From: Duganella phyllosphaerae
GTDB taxonomy: Bacteria; Pseudomonadota; Gammaproteobacteria; Burkholderiales; Burkholderiaceae_D
DNA: 64,000 nt
Reading direction: 5' to 3'
Assembly (NCBI RefSeq): GCF_001758785.1
Contig: NZ_LROM01000050.1
Location: forward strand, 41,784 to 105,783
Shown: positions 26,886 to 36,834 of the stretch, piece by piece
Position numbering within the stretch: the stretch's first letter is position 1
How the letters are laid out: each line of letters opens with the position of its first letter
Notes under the pieces: model-generated
Seen by the model: the letters and a program-made list of their open reading frames with translations, nothing else
Database searches by the model: none
What the model was told of the DNA's origin: nothing
Translations under genes and position numbers: made by a program

Positions 26886-29024
26886 TCAATCATGCTTGCG
26901 CGCGCTGCCTTCGATGCGTTGCAGCGCGCCATCGTTGCCACCGCCACCGACGGCCTGCCCCGAGCTTGCGGCCAGCGCAGATTGCTGCACCACCGGCGGC
27001 GGCGTTTCGACAAACGACTTGATGCCCAGCGCGGCGTCGATCTGGTTCGGGTAGATGATGAAGCCGCGCGTAATCACGGCCGAGACCTTGCGCACGTCAC
27101 GGATATCCGTGGTCGGATCGCCATCGACCAGCACCAGGTCGGCCAGCTTGCCCGCCACGATGCTGCCGCGGTCGTTGCTGGTGCGCGTATAGCGGGCGCC
27201 GTTGCGGGTAGCCACTTGCAGCGCCTGCGCCGGCGTCAACCCGGCCTTGACCAGCAGCGCCAGTTCCGAGTGCAGGGTAAAGCCCGGCACGTCGTCGGTG
27301 CCAGCGACGATCGGCACACCAGCGCGGTACATCACGCCGACGAAATCGACCATCCTGGCATACGATTTTTCGTAGCGCTTTTCCTTGTCGGCCGGGATCT
27401 TCATGGTGCCGACCGAGAAGCTTCGTTTGACGTCGGGCGGCATGTAGTCGGCGAAGTCGGCATACGGCTCGTTGACGTCGCCGTCGCGCTGCTTCAGGAA
27501 GGCGAACGCCGACAGGGTCGGGTCGATCGAAATCTGCTTCTTGGCCAACTGCGCCAGGAAATCCTTGACCGGTTTCGAATTGAGGTCGAGGTCTGCCACT
27601 TTTTCGGCCGGCAGCACGAAGCGGTTCAGGTTGCGGGTTTCGGTGTCGGGCTTGACGAAGAAATTGAGCATCACCTGGTTGATGTGCTGGATTTCGTCGT
27701 AGCCGGCGTCGAGCGCCTGTTGGGCGCGCAGGCCGGCCGGCACGTGGCCGGAAACGCGCATGCCACGGCTGTGGGCGTACGCCACGGTGTCCTTCAGGAT
27801 GTCTTTCGGGAACGAGTTATAGATCTTCAGTTGCGGATAGCCGCGCTGGGCATACCAGTCGATCGCATTTTTGGCGCCTTCGAGATCCTTGACCAGGAAG
27901 CCGCCGTTGGCGCTGTACGGGCTTTCCCCCTCCAGGAAGCCGGTCGGTACCACTTGCGGCGCCAGCAGCTTGCCGGCGGCGGTTTCGTCGAGCATTGCCT
28001 GCAGCTGGGCATTGTCGTTGCCCATGTCGCGCACGCTGGTCACGCCGGTGGAGATGTTGAGCGCGCCCGACCAGCGATCGACGTGGCCGTGCATGTCGAA
28101 CAGGCCCGGCAGCACGATGCGGCCGCCGGCGTCGACGACGTTGTTGGCAGCACGCGTGGGCGAGCCGGCCGGCATGACTGCGGTGATGCGTCCGCGCAGC
28201 AGGTAGATGTCCGATGGCTGGCCGACGGTGGCCTTGTCGCTGTCGAAGATGCGGGCGTTGCGCACCACGGTCAAGCCGTCAAGCGGGTGTTGCAACTTGG
28301 CCGCCACGTCGGTCAGCATCTGCGCCTCGGCAGCCTTTTGGCGGCGGGCCAGGTCGGGGATGGCGTCCTGCCAGCCCTGCTCGAGCATCGACAAAAAGCC
28401 GGGAATCACCACCGCGAACAGGCGCGGCTTGTCGCCGGTGGTGGCCCAGTAAAACGATGGCGACAGGCCGATGCCGGTCAGCGCCAGCAACTGCACCGTC
28501 TGCTTCTCGCCCTTGGCATTGGTCACTTCCGCCGTTTCCAGCTTGGTCTGCGACAGCGTGCCGGTCGGTAGCAGCGCGATCTTGCCATCCCTGGAGGCGG
28601 CCAGCGCGGTAATCGCATTCGATACCACTTCGAACGAGCTGTTCAGTGGCACATAGCTGGCCGGCGCGTCCACGGTGGCACGGCCCTGGTCGGACGTGGT
28701 GGTCCACTCGGCCAGGTTGCCCTGGCGCGTAAAGCGCTCGTCCACCACCGCGCCAAAGGTGGAATTGCCCTTGACCTGGTATTCGGTCATCAACAGGTCG
28801 GGGCCGAGGCGGAATTGCTCGGTCAGCTCGGGGCCCCGACCGTTGTTCTTGTACGTGAAACGCACGGTGGTGCGGCCGTCGTCCTGGCGCTCGACCACCT
28901 GCTCGCCCATCTGCTTGTTGCTCTCGTTGAGGATGAGGAAAGTGGTCGTGGTGGCGGCATGGGCGCCGTGGGCCAGCAGCACGAATGTAGCAGCCAGGGC
29001 CAGCGGAAGTGCGCGTTTCAGCAT
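26886..29024 (-). CDS. Secreted amidohydrolase-family protein
   Basis: 712-aa metal-dependent hydrolase of the amidohydrolase (imidazolonepropionase/prolidase-like) superfamily, exported by an N-terminal signal peptide (LPLALAATFVLLAHGAHA). The first 250 residues form an extra beta-rich domain; the TIM-barrel part carries the HxH pair in MHGHVD, a metal-bridging Lys in LKIYNS, His in SGHVPAG and IQHINQ, and Asp in GTDDVPG, plus the C-terminal GSIVAGKLADLVLVDGDP block. The ATG at 29,024 has a GGAGAG ribosome-binding site; an upstream in-frame ATG lacks one. Substrate unknown (peptide-like or amide compounds in related proteins). Confidence 0.85.
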   Translation of the reverse strand: MLKRALPLALAATFVLLAHGAHAATTTTFLILNESNKQMGEQVVERQDDGRTTVRFTYKNNGRGPELTEQFRLGPDLLMTEYQVKGNSTFGAVVDERFTRQGNLAEWTTTSDQGRATVDAPASYVPLNSSFEVVSNAITALAASRDGKIALLPTGTLSQTKLETAEVTNAKGEKQTVQLLALTGIGLSPSFYWATTGDKPRLFAVVIPGFLSMLEQGWQDAIPDLARRQKAAEAQMLTDVAAKLQHPLDGLTVVRNARIFDSDKATVGQPSDIYLLRGRITAVMPAGSPTRAANNVVDAGGRIVLPGLFDMHGHVDRWSGALNISTGVTSVRDMGNDNAQLQAMLDETAAGKLLAPQVVPTGFLEGESPYSANGGFLVKDLEGAKNAIDWYAQRGYPQLKIYNSFPKDILKDTVAYAHSRGMRVSGHVPAGLRAQQALDAGYDEIQHINQVMLNFFVKPDTETRNLNRFVLPAEKVADLDLNSKPVKDFLAQLAKKQISIDPTLSAFAFLKQRDGDVNEPYADFADYMPPDVKRSFSVGTMKIPADKEKRYEKSYARMVDFVGVMYRAGVPIVAGTDDVPGFTLHSELALLVKAGLTPAQALQVATRNGARYTRTSNDRGSIVAGKLADLVLVDGDPTTDIRDVRKVSAVITRGFIIYPNQIDAALGIKSFVETPPPVVQQSALAASSGQAVGGGGNDGALQRIEGSARKHD

Positions 29025-29046
29025 GAGGGGTCTCTCCGGGTAATCG

Positions 29047-29799
29047 TTATTGTGCGTGCCCACAGACCGGGCAGTGGTCGTTGCGGGCCACGGCGATGCT
29101 GGTCCACTCCATGTGCAGGCCGTCGAGCATCAGCAGGCGGCCGGCCAGCGACTGGCCCACGTCCATCAACAGTTTCAAGGCTTCGGCCGCCTGCATGGCG
29201 CCGACCACGCCCACCAGCGGCGCGAACACGCCCATGGTGGAGCACGCCACGTCTTCGAAATGTTGATCCTGCGGGAACAGGCACGAGTAGCACGGCTGGT
29301 CGCCGCCGCGCGGATCGAACACGCTGACCTGGCCATCGAAACGGATCGCCGCGCCCGACACCAGCGGCTTGCACTGCGCCACGCAGGCGCGGTTGACGGC
29401 ATGGCGGGTAGCGAAGTTGTCGGTGCAGTCGAGCACGACGTCGGCGGCCGCCACCAGCTGCAACAGGCGCGCATCATCGACCCGCTCGGTGAGCGCGGTA
29501 ATCGTGATCTCTGGATTGATCCGCGCCATGGTATCGCGGGCCGAGTGCGCCTTGGGCTGGCCGACGCGGCCGGTGGTGTGGGCGATTTGCCGTTGCAGGT
29601 TGGTCAGATCGACCACGTCGTCATCGACGATGGTGATGTGCCCTACCCCGGCCGAGGCCAGGTACATGGCTGCCGGCGAGCCGAGGCCGCCGGCGCCGAT
29701 CACCAGCGCGTGCGACGCCAGCAGGCGCTGCTGGCCCTCGATGCCGATCTGGTCCAGAAGGATGTGGCGCGAATAGCGCAGCAGTTGCTCGTCGTTCAT
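29047..29799 (-). CDS. ThiF/MoeB-family adenylyltransferase
   Basis: E1-like enzyme that adenylates the C-terminal Gly of a small sulfur carrier (MoaD in molybdopterin or ThiS in thiamine synthesis). The 250-aa protein has the nucleotide-binding GAGGLGSP (36-43), the catalytic Arg/Asp segment with DDDVVDLTNLQRQ, and two zinc CxxC pairs, CYSC and CPVC. Length and the absence of a rhodanese domain fit MoeB-type proteins (often labelled MoeB in this group). Which carrier it serves cannot be decided without the moa/thi genes, which are not in the window. Confidence 0.88.
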   Translation of the reverse strand: MNDEQLLRYSRHILLDQIGIEGQQRLLASHALVIGAGGLGSPAAMYLASAGVGHITIVDDDVVDLTNLQRQIAHTTGRVGQPKAHSARDTMARINPEITITALTERVDDARLLQLVAAADVVLDCTDNFATRHAVNRACVAQCKPLVSGAAIRFDGQVSVFDPRGGDQPCYSCLFPQDQHFEDVACSTMGVFAPLVGVVGAMQAAEALKLLMDVGQSLAGRLLMLDGLHMEWTSIAVARNDHCPVCGHAQ

Positions 29800-29817
29800 G
29801 TGGCAGCCGCCAGCCGA

Positions 29818-31422
29818 TTATTGCGCGGCCGGCTGGGGTTGCGTTGGTTGCGGGGCGGCAGCTTCCGGCTTGGGCTTGGGCAGCTGCAGGGGTTTGTCGG
29901 TTGGCTTGGTGGCAGGCTTGGCTGGCTTGTCGCCGGCCTTGCCGCCGGGCTCGCCGTCAGGCTTGAGATCCGACTTGGACGCGCCGCTGGCCGCGCCAGG
30001 CGCCTCCTTCGGCTCCACCTTGGACAGTTGGACCGGCAAACCCTTGAAATGGTTCAATGCCTGGGTCAACTGGAAGTCTTCCTTGGTGCCAAATTCCACC
30101 GGCTTGATTTTTTTGGCCAGCGCGATCAGGCGCTGTTCTTCTTCCAGGCTGTCGCGGCGGGCGTTCAGGGCTTTTTGCTCGGCAGCTTCGGCGGCCGGGT
30201 CCTTGTCGTTGCCCAGGTGTTTTTGCAGGTCCGATTCGCGCATGCGCAGGCTGTTCAAGCCGTCGCCGTCGGCGGTTTCATCGACCATCAGGTCGGGCAC
30301 GATGCCACGCGCCTGGATTGCCCGGTTCTTCGGCGTGTAGTAGCGCGCGGTGGTGATCTTGACGGCGGTGTCGGCGGTAAGCTGGCGCAGGGTTTGCACC
30401 GAGCCCTTGCCGAAGGTCTGGGTGCCCATGATGGTGGCGCGCTTGTAATCCTGCAGGGCGCCGGCGACGATTTCGGACGCCGATGCCGAGCCGGCATTGA
30501 CCAGCACCACAATCGGCACATCCTTGACGCCGGCCGGCAGCCTGGCCAGCGGGTCGCCCTTGCCGCCCTGGGCATAGAACTCGGGGCGCGCATAAAAGGT
30601 TTCCTTGGCGCTGGCCAGCTGGCCGTTGGTGGACACCACCGCCGCATCGCGCGGCAGGAACGCGGCCGAGACGCCGATGGCGCCCGGCACCACGCCGCCC
30701 GGATCGTTGCGCAAGTCCAGCACCAGGCCCTTGAGGTTCGGCTCCTTGGCGTACAGCTCGTTGATCTTCTTGACCATGTCGTCGAGCGTCGGTTCCTGGA
30801 ACTGCGAGATGCGCAGCCAGGCGTAACCGGGCTCGATGATCTTGCCCTTGACGCTCTGCACGCGGATTTCCTGGCGCACGATGGTCATCGTCAGCGGCTT
30901 GTCCTCGTCCTTGCGGCTCAAGGTCAGCGTGACCTTGGAGCCGGGCTCGCCGCGCATCTTTTTCACACTCTCGTCGAGGTTCATGCCCTTGATGGGCGTG
31001 CCGTCGATGCGGGTGATCAGGTCGCCGGCCTTGATGCCGGCCTTGAAGGCGGGCGTATCTTCGATCGGCGACACCACCTTGATATAACCGTCCTCGGCGC
31101 TCACTTCCACGCCGATGCCGACGAACTTGCCAGCCACGGTGTCGCGCATGTCGCGGAATGCCCGCTTGTCGAGGTACACCGAGTGCGGATCGAGCGAGGA
31201 GACCATGCCGGCGATGGCGTCGGTGACGAGCTTCTTGTCATCGACCGCTTCCACGTAGTCGGTCTTGATCAGCCCGAACACATCGGACAACTGGCGCAAT
31301 TCGGCCAGCGGCAACGGCGCGCCGGTGACTTTTTGTGCAATGGCGGAAAATTGCATGGAAGCGGCAACGCCTGCCACCATGCCGATACCGATCAGACTGA
31401 TACTCTTGAACTTGTTTGCCAT
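29818..31422 (-). CDS. Carboxy-terminal processing protease (S41 family)
   Basis: Periplasmic Ser/Lys protease of the CtpA/Prc class. Signal-anchor at the N-terminus (SISLIGIGMVAGVAASMQF), a PDZ domain (about residues 95-180, with GIGVEVSAEDGYIKV and AGDLITRIDG), and the catalytic core with Ser in NAGSASASE and Lys in GTQTFGKGSVQT. The 75-residue C-terminal tail is Lys/Pro/Ala-rich and probably disordered. I chose the ATG at 31,422 (GGAAAC ahead of it); an ATG four codons upstream has no ribosome-binding site. It follows an envC-like gene by 22 bases, a frequent pairing in proteobacteria linking cell-wall hydrolase activation with its proteolytic control. Confidence 0.93.
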   Translation of the reverse strand: MANKFKSISLIGIGMVAGVAASMQFSAIAQKVTGAPLPLAELRQLSDVFGLIKTDYVEAVDDKKLVTDAIAGMVSSLDPHSVYLDKRAFRDMRDTVAGKFVGIGVEVSAEDGYIKVVSPIEDTPAFKAGIKAGDLITRIDGTPIKGMNLDESVKKMRGEPGSKVTLTLSRKDEDKPLTMTIVRQEIRVQSVKGKIIEPGYAWLRISQFQEPTLDDMVKKINELYAKEPNLKGLVLDLRNDPGGVVPGAIGVSAAFLPRDAAVVSTNGQLASAKETFYARPEFYAQGGKGDPLARLPAGVKDVPIVVLVNAGSASASEIVAGALQDYKRATIMGTQTFGKGSVQTLRQLTADTAVKITTARYYTPKNRAIQARGIVPDLMVDETADGDGLNSLRMRESDLQKHLGNDKDPAAEAAEQKALNARRDSLEEEQRLIALAKKIKPVEFGTKEDFQLTQALNHFKGLPVQLSKVEPKEAPGAASGASKSDLKPDGEPGGKAGDKPAKPATKPTDKPLQLPKPKPEAAAPQPTQPQPAAQ

Positions 31423-31444
31423 TGGTTTCCGCATGTGTGTAGAA

Positions 31445-33004
31445 CTAGAACTTCACCCAGCCCGACGGATCGAAGGCCGCGCCGCGCAGGCGAAGCTCAA
31501 AGTATAGCCCCGATTCCTCGTTGCCACCGCTGTTGCCCACGCTGGCAATGGCGTCGCCGGCCTTGACCACGTCGCCGGGACGCTTGAGCAGCGACTGGTT
31601 GTTACCGTAAATACTCATGTACTGGCCGCCATGATCGACAATGATCAGGTTGCCGAAGCCGCGCAACCACTCGGCAAACACCACCCGGCCACCGGCCACG
31701 GCGTGGATCTCGGCGCCTTCGGCAGCCTTGATGAACACGCCCTTCCAGGCCGGGCCGTCGCCGCGCTTGCTGCCGTACTTGGCCGCCACGCGACCGTTGA
31801 CCGGCGCCCGCATCTGTCCCTTGAGGCTGGCAAAGGCGCCGGCCGGCGCGGCGGGAGCGAGCGCAATATCGGCGGCCTTGGCAGGCGGCTCTTTCGGTTC
31901 CTTGACTTCCGGCGGGGCCGGCGTGGCAGCGACTTTCGGTTCGTCGGCGTCGATCGGGTCGAGCTTGACCGGTGGCGCCGGCGACGTGACCGGCGCTGGT
32001 GTTTGCGGTTTGATGGTGCCCGATTTGCCGGCATTGGCCATGGCGGCAGCCCTGGCGGCGGCCTCCCTGGCTGCGGCGGCGCGCGCCAGGCGCTGGCGCT
32101 CGGCTTCGGCCGCCCGGGCCTTGGCCAGCGCGCGTTGTTCCGCTTCGGCCTTGGCCTTGGCGGCGGCGCGGGCGGCGGCCAGTTGTTCCTGGCGGCGCTT
32201 TTCGGCGGCAGCTGCAGCGGCTTGTTCCTCGATCAGCTTGTTCAGGCGCGTGACCAGGCCGCCAAGGCGCTGCTCGTCGCGCTCGACATTGCCCACTTCC
32301 TTGCGCTGCGCCACCAGCTTGTTCGACAGCTGCGATAGCAGCGCCGCGCGGCGCGCCTTTTCCTGCTCCAGCTTGTTCTTTTGCTGCAACTGTTCCTGGG
32401 CGATCTCGCCCAGTTCGTCCTTGGCGTTCTGGGTGGCGGCCTGGTTGTCTTCTACCGCCTTGAGACTGGCGCGCAGGCCTTCCAGCAACTTGGCCTGGGC
32501 TTGCGAGACGTACGACAGCATTTGCAGGTCGCGGTTGATGCGGTTCGGGTTATCGCCCGAGAGCAGCAGCTTGATGCGGTCCTCGTTGCCGGCCACGTAG
32601 TGCTGGCGCAGCATTTGCGCCAGTTGCTGCTGCTGGTCCTTGACGGTCGCACTCAGGCGCTCGCGCTCGGTACCGAGCGCGGTCAGCTTGCTGTTGGTGT
32701 CTTGTTGTTCCTGTTGCAGGTCGCGCAAGGCGCGGTTGGCGTCCGAAATCGCCGCCTCGGATTCGGCCAGGGTGTCGGCCGCATCTTCCTTGGCGCTCTC
32801 GGTCTTGCCGATATCTTTCTTGAGGGCGGTGAGTTTTTGCTGCAAGCCGGCTCGTTCGGCCTCGGCCAGCGCCTTTTGCTTGCTGCGTTCGGTCGGCTTG
32901 CCCGGCGCGGCGTGCGCAACCGGGACCGCCATCGAAGTTGCCAACGAGGCAGTCACCAGCAGCGCGGCGGACATGCCGCGCCAGTTAAGAGAAAAAGAAG
33001 ACAA
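31445..33004 (-). CDS. EnvC-like murein hydrolase activator (degenerate M23/LytM domain)
   Basis: 519-aa periplasmic protein: signal peptide (to about residue 33), a long coiled coil (about 38-250), an Ala/Lys/Arg-rich helical region (255-330), a Pro-rich linker, and a C-terminal LytM domain (about 410-519). The LytM zinc ligands are missing: the first histidine position reads WKGVFI and the HxH position reads LYFELR. This is the hallmark of EnvC-type activators, which open the autoinhibited amidases AmiA/AmiB at the septum rather than cutting murein. gpmA ends 1 base upstream of its start. Confidence 0.87.
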   Translation of the reverse strand: MSSFSLNWRGMSAALLVTASLATSMAVPVAHAAPGKPTERSKQKALAEAERAGLQQKLTALKKDIGKTESAKEDAADTLAESEAAISDANRALRDLQQEQQDTNSKLTALGTERERLSATVKDQQQQLAQMLRQHYVAGNEDRIKLLLSGDNPNRINRDLQMLSYVSQAQAKLLEGLRASLKAVEDNQAATQNAKDELGEIAQEQLQQKNKLEQEKARRAALLSQLSNKLVAQRKEVGNVERDEQRLGGLVTRLNKLIEEQAAAAAAEKRRQEQLAAARAAAKAKAEAEQRALAKARAAEAERQRLARAAAAREAAARAAAMANAGKSGTIKPQTPAPVTSPAPPVKLDPIDADEPKVAATPAPPEVKEPKEPPAKAADIALAPAAPAGAFASLKGQMRAPVNGRVAAKYGSKRGDGPAWKGVFIKAAEGAEIHAVAGGRVVFAEWLRGFGNLIIVDHGGQYMSIYGNNQSLLKRPGDVVKAGDAIASVGNSGGNEESGLYFELRLRGAAFDPSGWVKF

Positions 33005-33005
33005 A

Positions 33006-33752
33006 TTACTTGGCCTTGCCCTGGTTGGCGACCGCAGCTTGCGCTGCCGCGATGGCGTCGGCGTCGCCGAGGTAGTAGTGACGGATCGGTTTCAGGTCGG
33101 CATCGAGTTCATACACCAGCGGCTGGCCGTTGGGGATGTTGAGGCCCACGATGTCGTTGTCGCTGATGCCGTCGAGCATCTTGATCAGGGCGCGCAGGCT
33201 GTTGCCGTGGGCCGAGATGATGATTTTCTTGCCGGCGCGGATGGCCGGGGCGATTTCCTCGTCCCACACCGGCACCACGCGCGCCACGGTGTCTTTCAGG
33301 CATTCGGTCAGCGGAATCTGTTCTTTCGACAGGCCGGCGTAGCGCGGATCGTTGAACGACACGCGGTCGTCGGATGCTTCCAGTGCCGGTGGCGGGGTAT
33401 CGTAGCTGCGGCGCCATACCAGCACCTGCTCGTCGCCGTACTTGGCGGCGGTTTCGCCCTTGTCCAGGCCTTGCAGGGCGCCGTAGTGACGCTCGTTCAG
33501 GCGCCAGTCGTTCTTGATCGGCAGGTACATCATGTCCATTTCGTCCAGCGCCAGCCACAGCGTGCGCACCGCGCGCTTGAGCACCGAGGTGTAGGCCAGG
33601 TCGAAGGTGAAACCCGATTCCTTGAGCACCTTGCCCGCAGCCTTGGCTTCGTTGCAGCCTTTTTCGGTCAGATCGACATCGGTCCAGCCGGTGAAGCGGT
33701 TCGACAGGTTCCAGGTGGATTCGCCATGGCGCATGAATACGATTTTGTACAT
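33006..33752 (-). CDS. gpmA: 2,3-bisphosphoglycerate-dependent phosphoglycerate mutase
   Basis: Glycolytic interconversion of 3- and 2-phosphoglycerate. The 248-aa protein begins [13 protein letters not shown] with the phospho-accepting His (H9) in the RHGE motif and has [27 protein letters not shown] and [11 protein letters not shown], the full set of family motifs. Length is typical. It is the first gene of the minus-strand group gpmA-envC-like-ctpA-thiF/moeB-amidohydrolase and is divergent from the rhodanese gene. Confidence 0.97.
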   Translation of the reverse strand: MYKIVFMRHGESTWNLSNRFTGWTDVDLTEKGCNEAKAAGKVLKESGFTFDLAYTSVLKRAVRTLWLALDEMDMMYLPIKNDWRLNERHYGALQGLDKGETAAKYGDEQVLVWRRSYDTPPPALEASDDRVSFNDPRYAGLSKEQIPLTECLKDTVARVVPVWDEEIAPAIRAGKKIIISAHGNSLRALIKMLDGISDNDIVGLNIPNGQPLVYELDADLKPIRHYYLGDADAIAAAQAAVANQGKAK

Positions 33753-33825
33753 GTGAATATCTTCAAAGAAAGGTGAGTAAAGAAGTGAATGAGTAAGTGG
33801 GTAAGTTCGATCGCTGCTTCTATTT

Positions 33826-33831
33826 TATAAT
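33826..33831 (+). promoter_or_regulatory. Candidate -10 (TATAAT) upstream of the rhodanese-grxC genes
   Basis: Perfect TATAAT 31 bases before the GTG start at 33,862, in the gap between divergent gpmA and the rhodanese gene. No good -35 match at 16-18 bases. Confidence 0.45.
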
Positions 33832-33861
33832 GCGCGGATTCATTTAAACCATTGGAACCCT

Positions 33862-34317
33862 GTGAAATTCTTCATTGACAATATTTTCCTGATCGCCGTG
33901 GTGCTCGTTTCCGGTGGCGCCCTGCTGTTCCCGATGCTGACCCAGCGCGGCAGGCGCGCCACCCCGGCCGACGTCACGCTCTTGATTAATCGCAGCAAGG
34001 CCACCATTGTAGATGTACGCGAGGCGAAAGACTTCGCGCTTGGCCACCTGCCGGACGCGAAGAACATCCCGTTTGCCGAATTCGACCAGCGCATCGGCGA
34101 ACTGGACAAGTTCAAAAGCCGTACCATGGTCGTTGTATGCCAGACTGGCGGCATGCGCGCGTCCACCGCTGCGAACAAGCTCACCAAGGCCGGTTTCACC
34201 GACGTGGTGACGCTCGACGGCGGCATTGCCGCGTGGAAAAAAGCCAACCTGCCGCTGGCAAAACCGTCGGCGGCCAAGCCATCGCTGGCGAAATCGCCGG
34301 TGAAACAAGCCAAATAA
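33862..34317 (+). CDS. Membrane-anchored rhodanese-domain protein
   Basis: 151-aa protein with one N-terminal membrane helix (residues 5-24) and a single rhodanese domain (about 35-128) whose active-site loop is CQTGGMR (C93). Ends in a Lys/Pro/Ala-rich tail. It starts with GTG after a GGAA ribosome-binding site. It precedes grxC by 12 bases and secB follows, a conserved betaproteobacterial order, suggesting a role in persulfide or redox handling at the membrane; the acceptor is unknown. Confidence 0.88.
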   Translation: MKFFIDNIFLIAVVLVSGGALLFPMLTQRGRRATPADVTLLINRSKATIVDVREAKDFALGHLPDAKNIPFAEFDQRIGELDKFKSRTMVVVCQTGGMRASTAANKLTKAGFTDVVTLDGGIAAWKKANLPLAKPSAAKPSLAKSPVKQAK

Positions 34318-34329
34318 CTGGAAGGAAGC

Positions 34330-34593
34330 ATGATGACTGCCGAAGTGACGATGTACACCACCGCCGTATGCCCCTATTGCATCCGCGCCGAGCGCCTGCT
34401 CGAAGCGAAGGGCGTGACCGACCTGAAAAAAGTCCGCGTGGACCTCGATCCGCAGCAACGCATGCTGATGATGGAAAAAACCGGTCGCCGCACCGTGCCG
34501 CAGATTTACATCGGCGACACCCATGTGGGCGGCTTCGACGACCTGTATGCGCTGGACCAGGCCGGCAAATTGATGCCGATGCTCAACGGTTGA
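34330..34593 (+). CDS. grxC: Glutaredoxin 3
   Basis: 87-aa dithiol glutaredoxin with the CPYC active site (C14, C17), the TVPQIYIGDTHVGGFDDL glutathione-binding block and a length typical of GrxC. Reduces disulfides using glutathione in the cytoplasm. GGAAGGAAG ribosome-binding site; probably co-transcribed with the rhodanese gene. Confidence 0.95.
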   Translation: MMTAEVTMYTTAVCPYCIRAERLLEAKGVTDLKKVRVDLDPQQRMLMMEKTGRRTVPQIYIGDTHVGGFDDLYALDQAGKLMPMLNG

Positions 34594-34722
34594 TGGAACT
34601 TTCCGGTCAATTGCAAGACCAAATACAACGTCGGCCCAGAAAGTCTTGGTTGCCATGATGGTTTTGATACAATTGCCTTCGCGTTGATTTGAGCTGTAGC
34701 ATTGCCCATACCAAGCACAACT

Positions 34723-34746
34723 TATACTGAACGGCCACGGCCGTTC
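34723..34746 (+). promoter_or_regulatory. secB promoter -10 and leader hairpin
   Basis: TATACT at 34,723-34,728 is directly followed by the palindrome GAACGGCC-AC-GGCCGTTC (34,729-34,746), so the predicted transcript would start inside or just before an 8-bp hairpin. The -35 candidate TTGCCC is 15 bases upstream, a short spacer. The hairpin could also serve as a weak terminator for grxC. Confidence 0.4.
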
Positions 34747-34771
34747 TTGTTCACCATAACGAAAGCGCTCC

Positions 34772-35248
34772 ATGTCTGAAGAAAATCTGCAACCAGTATT
34801 CCAAATCCAACGCGTCTACCTGAAAGACATGTCGCTGGAACAACCGAACTCGCCAGCTATCTTCCTGGAACAGGAAGCGCCAAGCATCGAAGTCGCCCTG
34901 GACGTCGGCGCCGAGCCACTGGCTGACGGCATCTTCGAATCGACCGTGACCATCACCGTCACCGCCAAGGTCAACGACAAGGTCGCTTTCCTGGTCGAAG
35001 GCAAGCAAGCCGGTATCTTCGAAGCCCGCAACATTCCAGCCGACCAGCTGGATCCGCTGCTGGGCATCGGCTGCCCGAACATCGTGTACCCTTACCTGCG
35101 CGCCAACATCGCCGACGTGATCACCCGTGCCGGCTTCCCGCCAGTGCACCTGGCCGAGATCAACTTCGAAGTGTTCTACCAGCAGCGCCTGCAAGCCGTG
35201 GCCGAAGCCGCCGCTGCCGCACCAGCCGACAGCACCACCACGCACTAA
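34772..35248 (+). CDS. secB: Protein-export chaperone SecB
   Basis: Tetrameric cytoplasmic chaperone that keeps preproteins unfolded and passes them to SecA. The 158-aa protein has [19 protein letters not shown] and the acidic SecA-contact surface near the middle, with the conserved [31 protein letters not shown] block. Length is typical. Confidence 0.97.
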   Translation: MSEENLQPVFQIQRVYLKDMSLEQPNSPAIFLEQEAPSIEVALDVGAEPLADGIFESTVTITVTAKVNDKVAFLVEGKQAGIFEARNIPADQLDPLLGIGCPNIVYPYLRANIADVITRAGFPPVHLAEINFEVFYQQRLQAVAEAAAAAPADSTTTH

Positions 35249-35321
35249 GCATTAGCCAGTAGTAGCATCCGCCGCCGGTGGATCTTTTCCCCGGCGGCAG
35301 TTTCACCAGACAAGGTAAGCA

Positions 35322-35765
35322 ATGACAATTCCCCGTTTGATCGCCGCCCTGGCCATGACGCTGGCCGCTGCCGCCAGCCAGGCATACGATTTCAAAACGG
35401 TGGGCGCCGCACCAGCGGTGCTGTACGACGCGCCTTCCACCAAGGGTGGCAAACTGTTCGTGGTGCCGCGCGGCGCCCCGCTCGAAGTAGTGCTCACCTA
35501 TGGCGAATGGATCAAGGTCCGCGATATCAACGGCGACATGGCCTGGACTGAAGCGCGCAATCTCACCGGCAAGCGCAACGTCATCGTGCGCGCCGCCAAC
35601 TTGAAAATCCGCAGCACCCCGGACGACGCCGCCACTGCGGCCTTTACCGCCGACAAGGGCGTGCTGCTCGAAGTACTCGATACCGCCGCCGGCGGCTGGC
35701 TCAAGGTCCGCCATAAAGACGGCGTGACCGGCTACGTCAAGAACGCCGACATCTGGGGCGTATGA
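35322..35765 (+). CDS. Periplasmic bacterial SH3-domain protein
   Basis: 147-aa exported protein: signal peptide (residues 1-21, cleaving after SQA), then two SH3b-like units (about 28-82 and 86-146), the second containing [13 protein letters not shown] and [16 protein letters not shown]. The family (SH3_4/DUF1058) is thought to bind cell-wall peptides; no catalytic domain is present. Its stop overlaps the gpsA start by 4 bases. Confidence 0.85.
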   Translation: MTIPRLIAALAMTLAAAASQAYDFKTVGAAPAVLYDAPSTKGGKLFVVPRGAPLEVVLTYGEWIKVRDINGDMAWTEARNLTGKRNVIVRAANLKIRSTPDDAATAAFTADKGVLLEVLDTAAGGWLKVRHKDGVTGYVKNADIWGV

Positions 35766-36802
35766 TCCCCGCTCCACACACCGCAGTGGCCGGTACCCGC
35801 AAGGTGACCGTGCTGGGCGCTGGCGCCTGGGGCACGGCCGTGGCCATGGCATTGGCCCAGCGCCACGACGTGCTGCTGTGGGGCCGCAACGCCGCCGCCC
35901 TGCGCGCCATGGGCGAGGCCCGCGAAAATACCGATTACCTGCCCGGCCACCCGTTTCCCGAGCGGCTGCACGTGGCCGGCAGTTTTGAAGCAGCCCTGGC
36001 CCATGCAGCCGGCCTTGATGGCCTGCTGATCGCCGCCTGCCCGGTGGCCGGCCTGCGGCCCCTGCTCAAACAACTGAAACCCCACAACGTCGCCCACGTG
36101 GTATGGCTGTGCAAGGGGTTCGAATACGATACCGGCTTGCTGCCGCACCAGATCGTGCGCGAAGAGCTTGGCGACGGTGTTGCCGGCGGCGCCCTGTCCG
36201 GCCCATCGTTCGCGCAGGAAGTGGCGCGCGGCCTGCCGTGCGCGCTGACCATCGCTTCCACTGACTGCAAGCTGCGCGAGAGCGTGGTGGCCGCTGTTCA
36301 CGGCGGCAACGTGCGCGTGTACTCGAGCGAAGACCTGGTGGGCGTGGAAGTGGGCGGCGCGGTCAAGAATGTGCTGGCCATCGCTACCGGCGTGGCCGAC
36401 GGCCTGGGCCTGGGCTTGAATGCCCGCGCCGCACTGATCACGCGCGGCCTGGCCGAAATCACCCGCCTCGGCACCGCCCTGGGCGGCCAGGCCGAGACCT
36501 TCATGGGCCTGACCGGCATGGGCGACCTGATTCTGACCTGCACCGGCGACCTGTCGCGCAACCGCCGCGTCGGTCTGGCGCTGGCGCAAAACAAAGCATT
36601 GGACACCATCGTGCAGGAGCTGGGCCACGTGGCCGAGGGCGTGCCGTGCGCAAAAGCCGTGCGCGAGCTGGCGACGCGCATCGGCGTCGAGATGCCGATC
36701 ACCAACGCGGTGGCAGGCGTGCTGTTCGACGGCGACCAGCCGCAGGCGATGGTACTGCGCCTGCTGGCGCGCGATCCGCGCGACGAGAAGGTGCTGCGCT
36801 AA
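35762..36802 (+). CDS. gpsA: NAD(P)H-dependent glycerol-3-phosphate dehydrogenase
   Basis: Reduces dihydroxyacetone phosphate to sn-glycerol 3-phosphate for phospholipid synthesis. The 346-aa protein has the Rossmann motif [10 protein letters not shown], the catalytic Lys in [26 protein letters not shown], and [21 protein letters not shown]. The N-terminus has about 10 extra residues before the Rossmann strand. Conserved linkage with secB. Confidence 0.97.
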   Translation: MIPAPHTAVAGTRKVTVLGAGAWGTAVAMALAQRHDVLLWGRNAAALRAMGEARENTDYLPGHPFPERLHVAGSFEAALAHAAGLDGLLIAACPVAGLRPLLKQLKPHNVAHVVWLCKGFEYDTGLLPHQIVREELGDGVAGGALSGPSFAQEVARGLPCALTIASTDCKLRESVVAAVHGGNVRVYSSEDLVGVEVGGAVKNVLAIATGVADGLGLGLNARAALITRGLAEITRLGTALGGQAETFMGLTGMGDLILTCTGDLSRNRRVGLALAQNKALDTIVQELGHVAEGVPCAKAVRELATRIGVEMPITNAVAGVLFDGDQPQAMVLRLLARDPRDEKVLR

Positions 36803-36834
36803 GAAAGGTGCAGCACTCAGCGTTAGCAACAGAT

